From Xanthomonas sp. (GTDB taxonomy: Bacteria; Pseudomonadota; Gammaproteobacteria; Xanthomonadales; Xanthomonadaceae), in assembly GCF_017163755.1 (NCBI RefSeq), contig NZ_JAFIWC010000018.1, forward strand, positions 58,507 through 122,506: a DNA stretch of 64,000 nt, in the 5' to 3' direction. Every line of letters starts with the position of its first letter. The first letter of the stretch is position 1. Positions 16,967 to 25,213 of the stretch are shown piece by piece. Both the position numbers and the translations under genes were made by a program. The notes beneath the pieces were generated by a model. It had not been told where the DNA came from and ran no database searches. It saw only the letters and a list, made by a program, of their open reading frames with translations.

Positions 16967-18066
16967 AGATCACCGATATCCAGCTCGGCATGCTGCGCGT
17001 GCCGCTGAAGACCCCGTTCAAGACCGCGCTGCGCACCGTGGAGACGGTCGAGGACGTGGTGGTGCTGGTCCGCACCGACAGCGGCCACACCGGCTACGGC
17101 GAGGCGCCGGCCACCGCGCCGATCACCGGCGATACCCACGGCTCGATCGTGGAGGCCATCGACCGCTACATCAAGCCGCGCCTGCTTGGCCAGGACATCG
17201 CCGACCTCAACCGCATCACCGGCCTGATCCAGTCCGCGCTGGAGCGCAACACCAGCGCCAAGGCCGCGGTGGAGATCGCGGTCTACGACCTGTGGGGCCA
17301 GCTCTACGACGCGCCGCTGTACAAGCTGCTCGGCGGCGGCGACCCGGTCATCACCACCGACATCACCATCAGCGTGGACTACATCGACAAGATGGTGGCC
17401 GACTCGCTGTCGGCGATCGAGCGCGGCTTCGAGTCGCTGAAGATCAAGGTCGGCAAGGACATCGGCCTGGACATCGAGCGGGTCAAGGCGATCCATGCCG
17501 CGGTCGAAGGCCGCGCGCTGCTGCGTCTGGACGCCAACCAGGGCTGGACCGCCAAGCAGGCGGTGCAGGCGATGCGCGCGCTGGAGGATGCCGGCGTGCT
17601 GCTCGAGTTGCTGGAGCAGCCGGTGAAGGCCGCGGACATCGACGGGCTCAAGTACGTCACCGACCGGGTCAACACGCCGGTGATGGCCGACGAGAGCGTG
17701 TTCGGGCCGGCGCAGGTGATCGACCTGATCCAGCGCCGCGCCGCGGACATCATCAACATCAAGCTGATGAAGACCGGCGGGCTGTCCAACGCGATCCGCA
17801 TCGCCGACATCGCGGCGTTGAACGGGGTGCAGTGCATGATCGGCTGCATGATCGAGTCGAGCATCAGCGTGGCGGCGGCGGTGCACCTGGCGGTGGCCAA
17901 GGCGGACATCATCACCAAGGTGGACCTGGACGGCCCGTCGCTGGGCCTGTTCAACCCGGTCGAGGGCGGGGTGATGTTCAACGAGTCGGAGATCACGATC
18001 ACCGACGCGCCGGGGCTGGGCATCCGCGAGATCCGCGGCCTGGAACTGCTGCCGCCGCGCGGGTGA
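16963..18066 (+). CDS. L-Ala-D/L-Glu epimerase (dipeptide epimerase, enolase superfamily)
   Basis: A 367-residue cytoplasmic enzyme of the muconate-lactonising subgroup. Catalytic KxK (LKIKVGKD), metal ligands Asp (LRLDANQGW), Glu (LLEQPV) and Asp (MADESVFGP), second catalytic Lys (INIKLMKTGG), and the C-terminal DxD (VDLDGPSLG) that in known Ala-Glu epimerases binds the dipeptide amino group. It converts L-Ala-D-Glu from murein to L-Ala-L-Glu, which ordinary peptidases can use. It is translationally coupled to the NlpC/P60 gene. E. coli YcjG and B. subtilis YkfB are the well-known counterparts, also next to murein peptide enzymes. Confidence 0.92.
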   Translation: MKITDIQLGMLRVPLKTPFKTALRTVETVEDVVVLVRTDSGHTGYGEAPATAPITGDTHGSIVEAIDRYIKPRLLGQDIADLNRITGLIQSALERNTSAKAAVEIAVYDLWGQLYDAPLYKLLGGGDPVITTDITISVDYIDKMVADSLSAIERGFESLKIKVGKDIGLDIERVKAIHAAVEGRALLRLDANQGWTAKQAVQAMRALEDAGVLLELLEQPVKAADIDGLKYVTDRVNTPVMADESVFGPAQVIDLIQRRAADIINIKLMKTGGLSNAIRIADIAALNGVQCMIGCMIESSISVAAAVHLAVAKADIITKVDLDGPSLGLFNPVEGGVMFNESEITITDAPGLGIREIRGLELLPPRG

Positions 18067-18194
18067 TGCAACGCTGCGCGCGGCACGGTGCATCACGCGA
18101 GGTCGTTTCCGTCGCCGCCGTTAGACCCGCCTCACCGGTTCCACCGCTGTTGCTCTTGCTTTGGCTGTTGCTGTTGCTGTTGCTTTTCTGCTGT

Positions 18195-18414
18195 TGCTTT
18201 TGACTTACCGGGTCCCATCCGCAGCGGCGGCTACGTCGGGGAAAAACCCCGCAGGGGCGGCGCACAGGGATGTGCGCCGTTCGCGGCAGGGGCAGGATGC
18301 CCCTTCCGCGAATCCCCGGCGTAGACGCGGACCTGGAGCGCGCAGCGCGGAAGGCGCGAGGACGGGCGTGCTTTCTTTTGGTTACTTTTCTTTGCACGAG
18401 CAAAGAAAAGTGAC
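18195..18414 (+). repeat. ~220-base intergenic element, copy A, ending in a hairpin
   Basis: Begins TTTTGACTTACCGGGTCC, carries GCGGCGCACA...TGTGCGCC and GGGGCAGGATGCCCC stems, and ends CTTTCTTTTGGTTACTTTTC. The terminal hairpin pairs GTTACTTTTCTTTGC (18381-18395) with GCAAAGAAAAGTGAC (18400-18414). It aligns along its length with the reverse complement of 18508-18722, with scattered substitutions. There is no protein product. Confidence 0.85.
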
Positions 18415-18507
18415 CCGCGTTAGCGGAAGCTGTTGCTGTTGCTGTTGCTGTGCTCCCACAAGCAAAACCCAAGCACAAGCAACAGCAAAGCTTTCGCCTT
18501 GCGGCGA

Positions 18508-18722
18508 GTTACTTTTCTTTGCTTGTGCAAAGAAAAGTAACCAAAAGAAAGCACACCCTACTCCGCGCCCTCCGCGCTGCGCGCTCCGGGTCCGCGAACA
18601 GACCGGGATTCGCGTAGGGGGCATCCTGCCCCTTTCGCGAACGGCGCACATCCATGTGCGCCGCCCCTTCGGGGTTTTTCCCGGCCTGTTCGCCGCTACG
18701 TAAGGGACCCAGTAAGTCAAAG
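18508..18722 (-). repeat. ~220-base intergenic element, copy B, inverted
   Basis: Reverse-complement copy of 18195-18414. The hairpin GTTACTTTTCTTTGC (18508-18522) with GCAAAGAAAAGTAAC (18527-18541) is perfect here, followed by CAAAAGAAAGCACAC and the shared GCATCCTGCCCC and CGGCGCACATCCATGTGCG blocks, and ends near GGGACCCAGTAAGTCAAA. Both copies have a CAACAG-type hexamer run just outside the GACTTAC end. Confidence 0.85.
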
Positions 18723-18869
18723 GCACAAGCAACAGCAACAGCAGGAGCAAAGCAGAGCAAGAGCAAGAGCAAGAACAAGGCTATTTTGCGTAGCCTCGGG
18801 CCGCGGATTCCTTTACAACCTCATCGACACTCACCCGTACCGACAGAACTGCGGACTCCATATCGCCCC

Positions 18870-19724
18870 ATGCCACCCCTGGTCAAAATCCGCTCCGAGC
18901 GCGCACGCATGTCGGCCATCGAACGCCGCATCGCCGACTTCATCGTCGACAACGCCCACCTGCTGCGCGACTACTCCTCGCAACAGCTCGCCAGCGCGCT
19001 GGGCATCAGCCAGTCCAGCGTGGTCAAGTTCAGCCAGAAGCTAGGCTTCAAGGGCTACCCGGACCTGAAGTACTCCATCGGCCAGGCCGTCGCGCGCAGC
19101 GGCGGCGGGCAGGACAGCGCGCAGCCGCCGGCGGCCGACCTGGACAACGACGACTACCTGCGCCTGGACCAGGCCCTGCGCCGCAGCAAGGCCGCCGCCG
19201 AGGAGGAGACCCGCCTGCTCAACCCGCGCGCGGAGATCGAGCGGGTGGTCGCGCTGATCGACCAGGCGCCCAAGGTGTTCGTCTGCGGCCTCGGCGACGA
19301 CGGCCTATTCGCGCGCGAGTTCGCGATGCGCCTGTCGCTGCTCGGCGTGCTCACCGTGCACCACGCCGATCCGATCCTGATGATGGCCAACCTGTCGGCC
19401 GCGCGCCCGGACGACGTGCTGCTGATGTTCTCCGAGTTCGGCAAGCTGCCGGCGCTGTCGCAGATCACGCGCCAGTTCCAGGCCGGCGCCGGCCGCGTGG
19501 TGGCGATCACCCGGCACACCGCCAACCCGCTGCGCGCGCATGCCGACGCCGCGCTGGCGGTGTCGGCGCACGATCCTGCGCCGCATATCCAGCAACTGTT
19601 GTACCGTGCCTCGTTGCAGCACCTGCTCGACTTCGTGTTCGTGCTGCTGTGCCAGACCAACCCCGACCGCCACCGCCAGCTGGCGATCAACCTGGAGCGG
19701 GTCCAGCACCTGCTCGACGCCTGA
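18870..19724 (+). CDS. MurR/RpiR-family transcriptional regulator
   Basis: A 284-residue protein. The N-terminal HTH_6 domain (IERRIADFIVDNAHLL, then YSSQQLASALGISQSSVVKF) and a C-terminal SIS domain (KVFVCGLGDDGLFAREFAMR, DVLLMFSEFG) are both clear. In this family the SIS domain binds phosphosugars or amino sugars (MurNAc-6-P for MurR) and changes DNA binding. It precedes the YkuD enzyme and permease genes by 22 bases, so it is probably the local regulator of the cell-wall scavenging block. The ligand is inferred only. ATG 18870 gives the usual N-terminus. Confidence 0.9.
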   Translation: MPPLVKIRSERARMSAIERRIADFIVDNAHLLRDYSSQQLASALGISQSSVVKFSQKLGFKGYPDLKYSIGQAVARSGGGQDSAQPPAADLDNDDYLRLDQALRRSKAAAEEETRLLNPRAEIERVVALIDQAPKVFVCGLGDDGLFAREFAMRLSLLGVLTVHHADPILMMANLSAARPDDVLLMFSEFGKLPALSQITRQFQAGAGRVVAITRHTANPLRAHADAALAVSAHDPAPHIQQLLYRASLQHLLDFVFVLLCQTNPDRHRQLAINLERVQHLLDA

Positions 19725-19746
19725 CCGGCCGCTACCGGAGAATCGC

Positions 19747-20556
19747 ATGCCGATGTTCCCGTCCTTCACCGCCGCGCGCCGCGCCGTCCCGGGCCGCGCG
19801 CTGGCCTGCCTGGCGGCGCTCGCGCTCGCCGTGGCCGCCATCGGCAGCGCCCACGCCGCCGCGCCGCAGGCCATGCGGCAGGCGCGGCAGCTGGTGCTGG
19901 TGATCGCGCCGGACTGGAACAGCCCGCGCGGGCGGCTGCAGGCGTTCGAACGCGACGGCGACGGCTGGCGCGCGCACGGCGAGGGCTTCGCCGTGGCGCT
20001 GGGACGCAACGGCAGCGCCTGGGGCGAAGGCCTGCATCCGGCGCAGGCGGCCGCGCCGCAGAAGCGCGAAGGCGACGGCCGCAGCCCGGCCGGGGCGTTC
20101 GCGATCGGCGAAGCGTTCGGCTATGCCGAGCGCGCCGACACCGCGCTGCCGTACCGCGCGATGCGCGCCAGCAGCTACTGCATCGACGTGCCCGACTCGC
20201 CGCTGTACAACCGTATCGTCGATGCCGAGGCGGTCGGCGCCGAGGCCGTCGCAGGCTCCACCGAACCGATGCGCCTGGACCTGCACAAGGAGGGCGACGG
20301 CCGCTACCGCGAGGGCTTCGTGATCGAACACAATCCGCGCGCGCGGCCCGGCGCCGGCAGCTGCATCTTCGCCCACCTGTGGCGCGCGCCCGGCGAAGCC
20401 ACCGCCGGCTGCACGGCGATGACGCCCGAGCACATGCGCGGCCTGCTGGCCTGGCTGCAGCCGTCGGCCAGGCCGCTGTTCGTGCTGCTGCCGGCGCACG
20501 AGTACCGGCGCCTGCGCGAGGCATGGTCGCTGCCGGCCGTGGAGCCGGCGCCATGA
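19747..20556 (+). CDS. YkuD-fold (L,D-transpeptidase-like) exported enzyme, DpaA/YafK-like motif
   Basis: A 269-residue exported protein with a signal peptide (LACLAALALAVAAIGSAHA). The YkuD domain shows GDGRSPAGAFAIGEAFGY, SSYCIDVPDSPLYN and the active-site segment CIFAHLWRAPGEATAGCTAM with catalytic Cys. The usual SxGCxR arginine is absent; the AGCTAMT form is closer to DpaA/YafK, which cleaves rather than forms bonds to diaminopimelate. A role in trimming murein peptides therefore fits. GGAG stands 6 bases before ATG 19747. It overlaps the permease gene by 4 bases, so the two are coupled. Confidence 0.83.
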   Translation: MPMFPSFTAARRAVPGRALACLAALALAVAAIGSAHAAAPQAMRQARQLVLVIAPDWNSPRGRLQAFERDGDGWRAHGEGFAVALGRNGSAWGEGLHPAQAAAPQKREGDGRSPAGAFAIGEAFGYAERADTALPYRAMRASSYCIDVPDSPLYNRIVDAEAVGAEAVAGSTEPMRLDLHKEGDGRYREGFVIEHNPRARPGAGSCIFAHLWRAPGEATAGCTAMTPEHMRGLLAWLQPSARPLFVLLPAHEYRRLREAWSLPAVEPAP

Positions 20557-21851
20557 GCGAGCCCGAACGTCCCGGGCTGGTCCGCGCGGTCAGCCGCTGG
20601 CAGATCGTCGGGTTGTCGATCAACGACGTGATCGGCAGCGGCATCTACCTGCTGCCCGCCGCCACCGCCGCGCTGCTCGGGCCGCTGAGCCTGTGGGCGG
20701 TGCTGCTGGCCGGGCTGGCGGTGGCGCTGCTGGTGCTGTGCTACGCGCAGGCCGCCAGCTACTTCGACGAACCCGGCGGCAGCTACCTGTATGCGCGCGA
20801 GGCGTTCGGCCGCTTCGCCGGCTTCGAGATCGGCTGGATGATCTGGCTGACCCGGATCAGCTCGGCCGCCGCGCTCAGCAACGGCCTGGCCGACGCGGTG
20901 GTGCGCTTCTGGCCGGCCGCCGCCGGCGGCGGCGCACGGCTGGCGATCGTGGTCGGCTCGCTCGGCCTGCTCACCGCGATCAACGTGATCGGGGTGAAGT
21001 CGGCCGCGCGCACCGGGGTGGCGCTGGTGATCGGCAAACTGGTGCCGCTGCTGCTGTTCGTGGCCATCGGCCTGTTCTACGTGGACTGGTCGTGGGCGTT
21101 CTCCGGCCAGGCGCCGGACCCGCGCGACTTCGGCAACATGGGCGAAGCGGCGCTGCTGCTGCTGTTCGCCTATGCCGGCTTCGAGAACATCCCCGCCGCC
21201 GCCGGCGAGTACCGCAATCCGCGCCGCGACGTGCCGTTCGCGCTGATCACGATGATCGTCACCGTGACCCTCATCTACGCGGCGGTGCAGGTCGTGGCGC
21301 AGGGCACGCTGGCCAACGTGGCGCAGTCGGCGACGCCGCTGGCCGACGCGGCCAGCGGCTTCGGCGGCGAGGCGCTGGCGCTGATCCTCACCGTCGGCGC
21401 CACCATCTCCATCCTCGGCACCACCAGCAACACGGTGATGCTCGGGCCGCGCTTCCTGTTCGCGCTGGCGCAGGACGGCTACGGGCCGGCGATTCTGGCG
21501 CGGGTGCATCCGCGCTTCCGCACCCCGGCCGCGGCGATCGTGCTGCAGGGCGTGCTGTCGCTGGCGCTGGCGCTGTCCGGCTCGTTCGTGAAGCTGGCGC
21601 TGCTGTCGATGGTGACCCGGCTGTTCGCCTACATCGGCACCGCCGCGGCGGTGCTGGTGCTGGCGCGGCGCTACGGCGACCGCCCCGGCGCGCTGCAGCT
21701 GCCCGGCGGGCCGCTGATCCCGGTCGCGGCGTTGCTGCTGGCGCTGGCGCTGCTGCTCAGCGCCAGCTGGCAGAACCTGGCCGCGGCCGGTGCGGCGCTG
21801 CTGGTCGGGGCGGTGTTCTACGCGTTCCCGCGCACCCCGGCACGGCCCTGA
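20553..21851 (+). CDS. APC-family amino acid/peptide permease
   Basis: A 432-residue inner-membrane protein with about 12 hydrophobic helices. The APC signature is visible in TM1 (IVGLSINDVIGSGIYLLPAA), and TM6 has the FAYAGFENIPAAAGEYRNP motif typical of amino acid antiporter/uniporter relatives. It most likely imports amino acids or a small peptide freed in the periplasm by the neighbouring hydrolases. The ATGA overlap with the YkuD gene supports that link. Substrate is not predictable. Confidence 0.88.
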   Translation: MSEPERPGLVRAVSRWQIVGLSINDVIGSGIYLLPAATAALLGPLSLWAVLLAGLAVALLVLCYAQAASYFDEPGGSYLYAREAFGRFAGFEIGWMIWLTRISSAAALSNGLADAVVRFWPAAAGGGARLAIVVGSLGLLTAINVIGVKSAARTGVALVIGKLVPLLLFVAIGLFYVDWSWAFSGQAPDPRDFGNMGEAALLLLFAYAGFENIPAAAGEYRNPRRDVPFALITMIVTVTLIYAAVQVVAQGTLANVAQSATPLADAASGFGGEALALILTVGATISILGTTSNTVMLGPRFLFALAQDGYGPAILARVHPRFRTPAAAIVLQGVLSLALALSGSFVKLALLSMVTRLFAYIGTAAAVLVLARRYGDRPGALQLPGGPLIPVAALLLALALLLSASWQNLAAAGAALLVGAVFYAFPRTPARP

Positions 21852-21943
21852 GGCGGTCTTCACGCAGCGCTGCGGCGTTGTCACGCACCGCTAACCAGGC
21901 CGTGGCGACCCTGTAGGCCCGAGCCGACCGGACGAATGCCGCG

Positions 21944-22441
21944 ATGAAACTACGCCGTGTCTACAGCACGCCCGATGTCGCCACCGCGACCCGCGTCTTG
22001 CAGGCGGCGCGCAGCGCCGGCGTGGACAACGACGACCTGTCGCTGATCGCGCGCGGCGACATCGAACTGCAGGCCATTCCCGACGACCGCAAGGACGCCA
22101 AGACCGACTTCGTGCCCGCGGCCGCGCGCGGCGCGCTGGGCGGCGGCGCGGCCGGCCTGCTGGCCGGACTGGTCGCGATCGCGGTGCCGCCGCTGGGCAT
22201 CACCCTGGCCGGCGCCGGGGTGATGACGCTGGCGGGCGCGCTGGTCGGCACCTGGTCCTCGGCGCTGGTCGGCGCCACCGTCGCCGATCCGGTACGACGC
22301 ACGTTCGAGGAGGAGATCGAGGCCGGCCGCATCCTGGTGGTGATCGAAGGCGAGACGGCGCAGTTGGAAAGGGCCGATCCGGCCATGGTGTCCGCCGGCG
22401 CGACCGCGCTGCCCTACGAGGCCGCGGCCGCCGCCCAATAG
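21944..22441 (+). CDS. Small membrane protein of unknown function (DUF1269-like layout)
   Basis: A 165-residue protein. A ferredoxin-like N-terminal segment (RRVYSTPDVATATRVLQAARSAGV, DLSLIARGD) is followed by a Gly/Ala-rich membrane segment (GGGAAGLLAGLVAIAVPPLG, then GAGVMTLAGALVGTWSSALVG) and a C-terminal strand IEAGRILVVIEGE. The layout resembles the stress-induced DUF1269/general-stress 17M-like proteins. Function is unknown. Confidence 0.7.
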   Translation: MKLRRVYSTPDVATATRVLQAARSAGVDNDDLSLIARGDIELQAIPDDRKDAKTDFVPAAARGALGGGAAGLLAGLVAIAVPPLGITLAGAGVMTLAGALVGTWSSALVGATVADPVRRTFEEEIEAGRILVVIEGETAQLERADPAMVSAGATALPYEAAAAAQ

Positions 22442-22447
22442 CGCGGC

Positions 22448-22954
22448 CTACGGCGCCGAGGCCAGCGCACGCATCCGCTGCATCAGGCCCAGCCCCTGCA
22501 CCAGCGAATAGGCGATCAGCGCCGAGGCGATCGCCAGCGTCAGCGGGCTGGCGTGCTGCAGCGTCTGTGCGCTGCCGCCGGAGAAGCCGCCGCTGGCCCA
22601 GCGCCAGGCCAGGCGGCCGAGCAGCAGCGCGCTGAGGCCGGCGCCGATCCACGGATTGGGGACATAGGTGCGTACGCCCTGGTGCAGTTCGATGCGCGTA
22701 TGCCGCAAGCCGAATATCCCCAGGGCGACGCCGGCCAGCGCACCGCCGGCCATGCCCAGGCGCACCGCCGGCAGCATCGCCGCCAGGTACGCCAGGCCCA
22801 GCCCGAGCACGCCCAGCAGCGCCAGCCGCGCCAGCGTGCGCCGCGGTTGCCACGGTTGCCGGCCGAAGTAGCGGCGCAGGCGGCGGTAGTAGATCCAGCC
22901 GATGCCCGCGGTGGCGAGATACGGCGTCAGCAATGCGAGTCCGGTGGCGGCCAT
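22448..22954 (-). CDS. Integral membrane protein of unknown function
   Basis: A 168-residue protein with about five hydrophobic helices and the conserved-looking N-terminal GIGWIYYRRLRRYFGRQPWQ. The helix layout is reminiscent of the CcdC/DUF1453 group, but I cannot confirm it. It is convergent with the gene at 21944-22441 (6 bases between stops). Confidence 0.6.
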   Translation of the reverse strand: MAATGLALLTPYLATAGIGWIYYRRLRRYFGRQPWQPRRTLARLALLGVLGLGLAYLAAMLPAVRLGMAGGALAGVALGIFGLRHTRIELHQGVRTYVPNPWIGAGLSALLLGRLAWRWASGGFSGGSAQTLQHASPLTLAIASALIAYSLVQGLGLMQRMRALASAP

Positions 22955-23149
22955 GCGGGGTGTCCTGGAGCGGATGGGAGGTGCACGGCGATGCTACGGA
23001 GCGGCGCACGCCGCCGCACCTGCCGCTTGTCACTTTTTTCGCCCGCCGCGCCGCACGACGCCCGCTTCATGGACCCGTCACGCAGCGCTGGAACGGCATT
23101 AACGGCCCCGGCGCTAGCGTCGGCTGCACAGCAACCACAGGAGACGGCG

Positions 23150-23455
23150 ATGAGCGTTCCCTACCAGATCCCCGGACGCGAACCCAACGACGACGAACGC
23201 AGCGCCGTGTCGCAGTACTGGCGCGAGCGCTTCGTCGACGAGCCGTACTACACCGAAGGCGAGCGCTTCGAGGACTACGAACCGGCCTACCATGTCGGCC
23301 ACGAGGCGCGCGTGCGCAACCTCGCCCAGGCCTACGAGCAGGTGGAAGCCGACCTGCACCGGCAATGGGATGCCGACAAGGGCTCGGCGACGTTGAGCTG
23401 GAGCAAGGCCCGGCATGCGGTGCGCCGCGCCTGGGAGCGTGCGGGCCAGCGCTGA
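23150..23455 (+). CDS. Small conserved hydrophilic protein of unknown function
   Basis: A 101-residue acidic protein rich in Tyr, Glu and Arg: EDYEPAYHVGHEAR and WSKARHAVRRAWER. It has no signal or membrane segment. An AGGAGA box precedes ATG 23150 by 6 bases. The WSKARHAVRRAWER end resembles small stress-response proteins found next to DUF2382/CsbD genes, but that is only a resemblance. Confidence 0.7.
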   Translation: MSVPYQIPGREPNDDERSAVSQYWRERFVDEPYYTEGERFEDYEPAYHVGHEARVRNLAQAYEQVEADLHRQWDADKGSATLSWSKARHAVRRAWERAGQR

Positions 23456-24067
23456 ACTCTCGCGACGGACGGGGCGTACCATCGCGTGCGCCGACGCTGC
23501 GCCGTTCCGTAGTACACGCGAAACCGACGAAGTCGCCAGCACGTCGCCAGCGCTTCTGCGAGAGCCCCCGTGCGAGCTCCCGTGCGGGCTTGCCCATGCC
23601 GCGATGCACGGGAGCTCAGCGCTGTGCAGGGGAGCCTCAGCGGAGCGGATAGCGGTCGACATGTGCGATGGTGCCGAACCGTTGGATCAGCCAGGAACGC
23701 GGCAACGGTGTTGGCCGGCGCATGCACAGCCGCCTTGCTTCGCAATCGCAGCAATGACACGCGTCGATCTGGATTCTTCGCAGCGCAGGATCGCGATGTC
23801 CAGGTCACCGTTGCAGTCATCAATCGTAGCGATTCGTGTCGGTCGAGAATGCAAGATCGGCCGCCCACGAGCGAACACACTCGCAGTCGTGTCACATCCG
23901 TGTCATGTCGCAGGATGCGATGCCTCCACGCGCGCGCGTCCCGTCCGCGTTGGTGCGCGCACGCACCACGCCCGTGACCGGCGCCACGTCTTCGACACTG
24001 CATGCTTGCCGCCAACGCTGGGTTTGCTAGCGTCCGGTATTCGACTCCTCCTTCCGACAGGTGCGCC
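23456..24067. other. Gene-free 612-base interval
   Basis: No supported gene on either strand. Base composition is visibly less GC-rich than the surroundings. It includes one perfect 11-base inverted repeat, AGCTCCCGTGC (23575-23585) with GCACGGGAGCT (23606-23616), across 20 bases. Confidence 0.55.
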
Positions 24068-25213
24068 ATGCAACGTTCTTCTCTGGGTCTGGCTTGCGGT
24101 CTTGCCTTGGGTCTGGCGGTCTTCGCGGCGCAGGCCGCGGCACCGGCGAAAGTCAGCGAAAAACGCGGCGACTGGCCGTTCACCGCCACGCCCCAGGCCA
24201 CCTTCAACGAGCCGTGGGCGATGAGCTTCCTGCCCGACGGCACCGCGCTGGTCACCGAGAAGCGCGGCGCCCTGAAGCGCTTCGATCCGGCCAGCGGCCA
24301 GGTCGGCAGCATCAGCGGCGTGCCCAAGGTGGCCTACGGCGGCCAGGGCGGCTTCGGCGACGTGCTGCCGCACCCGGGCTTCGCCCAGAACGGCTGGGTC
24401 TATCTGAGCTATGCCGAGGCCGGCGAAGGCGATACCCGCGGCGGCGCGGTGGCGCGGGCCAAGCTCACGTTGAATGCCGACGGCAGCGGCGCGCTGTCGG
24501 AGCTGAAGGTGATCTGGCGCCAGCAGCCGAAGGTGACCGGCTCGGGCCACTACGGCCACCGCCTGGCGTTCGGCCCGGACGGCAAGCTGTGGATCAGCTC
24601 CAGCGAGCGGCAGAAGTTCGATCCGGCGCAGGACATGAGCGGCAACCTGGGCAAGATCGTGCGCCTGAATGCCGACGGCAGCGTGCCGGCCGACAATCCC
24701 TTCGCCAGGCAGGGCGGCGTCGCCGCGCAGGTGTGGTCGCTCGGCCACCGCAACGTGCTCGGGCTGGCGTTCGATGCCAACGGCCTGCTGTGGGAGCACG
24801 AGATGGGGCCGGCCGGCGGCGACGAACTGAACCTGATCCAGCGCGGCGCCAACTACGGCTATCCGATCGTGTCCAACGGCGACCACTACGACGGACGCCC
24901 GATTCCCGACCACGACACGCGCCCGGAGTTCGCCGCGCCGAAGGTCAGCTGGACGCCGGTGATCTCGCCGGCCGGCTTCATCATCTACAGCGGCAGCCAG
25001 TTCCCGCAGTGGCGCGGCAACGGCTTCATCGGCGGGCTGTCGTCGCAGGCGCTGGTGCGGATCGAGTTCAATGGCGAGAAAGCGCGCGAAGCGGCGCGCT
25101 ACGACATGGGCAAGCGCATCCGCGAAGTGGAGCAGGGACCGGATGGCGCGATCTGGCTGCTGGAGGACGGCAGCGGCGGACGCCTGCTGCAGTTGCGGCC
25201 GCTGGACGGTTGA
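24068..25213 (+). CDS. PQQ-dependent aldose sugar dehydrogenase, soluble-GDH/YliI family
   Basis: A 381-residue periplasmic protein with a signal peptide ending near VFAAQAAAPA. Six-bladed propeller motifs of the GSDH family: NEPWAMSFLPDGTALVTEK, GGQGGFGDVLPHPGF, SGHYGHRLAFGPDGKLWIS, LGHRNVLGLAFD, and HEMGPAGGDELNLIQRGANY. Relatives oxidise aldose sugars using PQQ bound in the propeller centre. No pqq genes are in the window. It is not obviously in an operon. Confidence 0.92.
   Translation: MQRSSLGLACGLALGLAVFAAQAAAPAKVSEKRGDWPFTATPQATFNEPWAMSFLPDGTALVTEKRGALKRFDPASGQVGSISGVPKVAYGGQGGFGDVLPHPGFAQNGWVYLSYAEAGEGDTRGGAVARAKLTLNADGSGALSELKVIWRQQPKVTGSGHYGHRLAFGPDGKLWISSSERQKFDPAQDMSGNLGKIVRLNADGSVPADNPFARQGGVAAQVWSLGHRNVLGLAFDANGLLWEHEMGPAGGDELNLIQRGANYGYPIVSNGDHYDGRPIPDHDTRPEFAAPKVSWTPVISPAGFIIYSGSQFPQWRGNGFIGGLSSQALVRIEFNGEKAREAARYDMGKRIREVEQGPDGAIWLLEDGSGGRLLQLRPLDG

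Larger units (their letters stand above)
18067..18869. other. Repeat-filled 803-base intergenic region
   Basis: No real gene. Open frames here translate to Leu/Cys- or Gln-rich low complexity. It holds two inverted copies of a ~220-base element (18195-18414 and 18508-18722) and CAACAG/GTTGCT hexamer runs at 18147-18200, 18421-18450, 18470-18490 and 18724-18778. The promoter of the RpiR gene lies after 18780. Confidence 0.75.

Noticed and set aside
18195..18722. Insertion sequence
   Set aside because: No transposase reading frame and no clear target-site duplication; better described as paired non-coding elements.
18161..18778. Leu/Cys- and Gln-rich open frames
   Set aside because: They translate hexamer runs and inverted repeats; no start signal or family resemblance.
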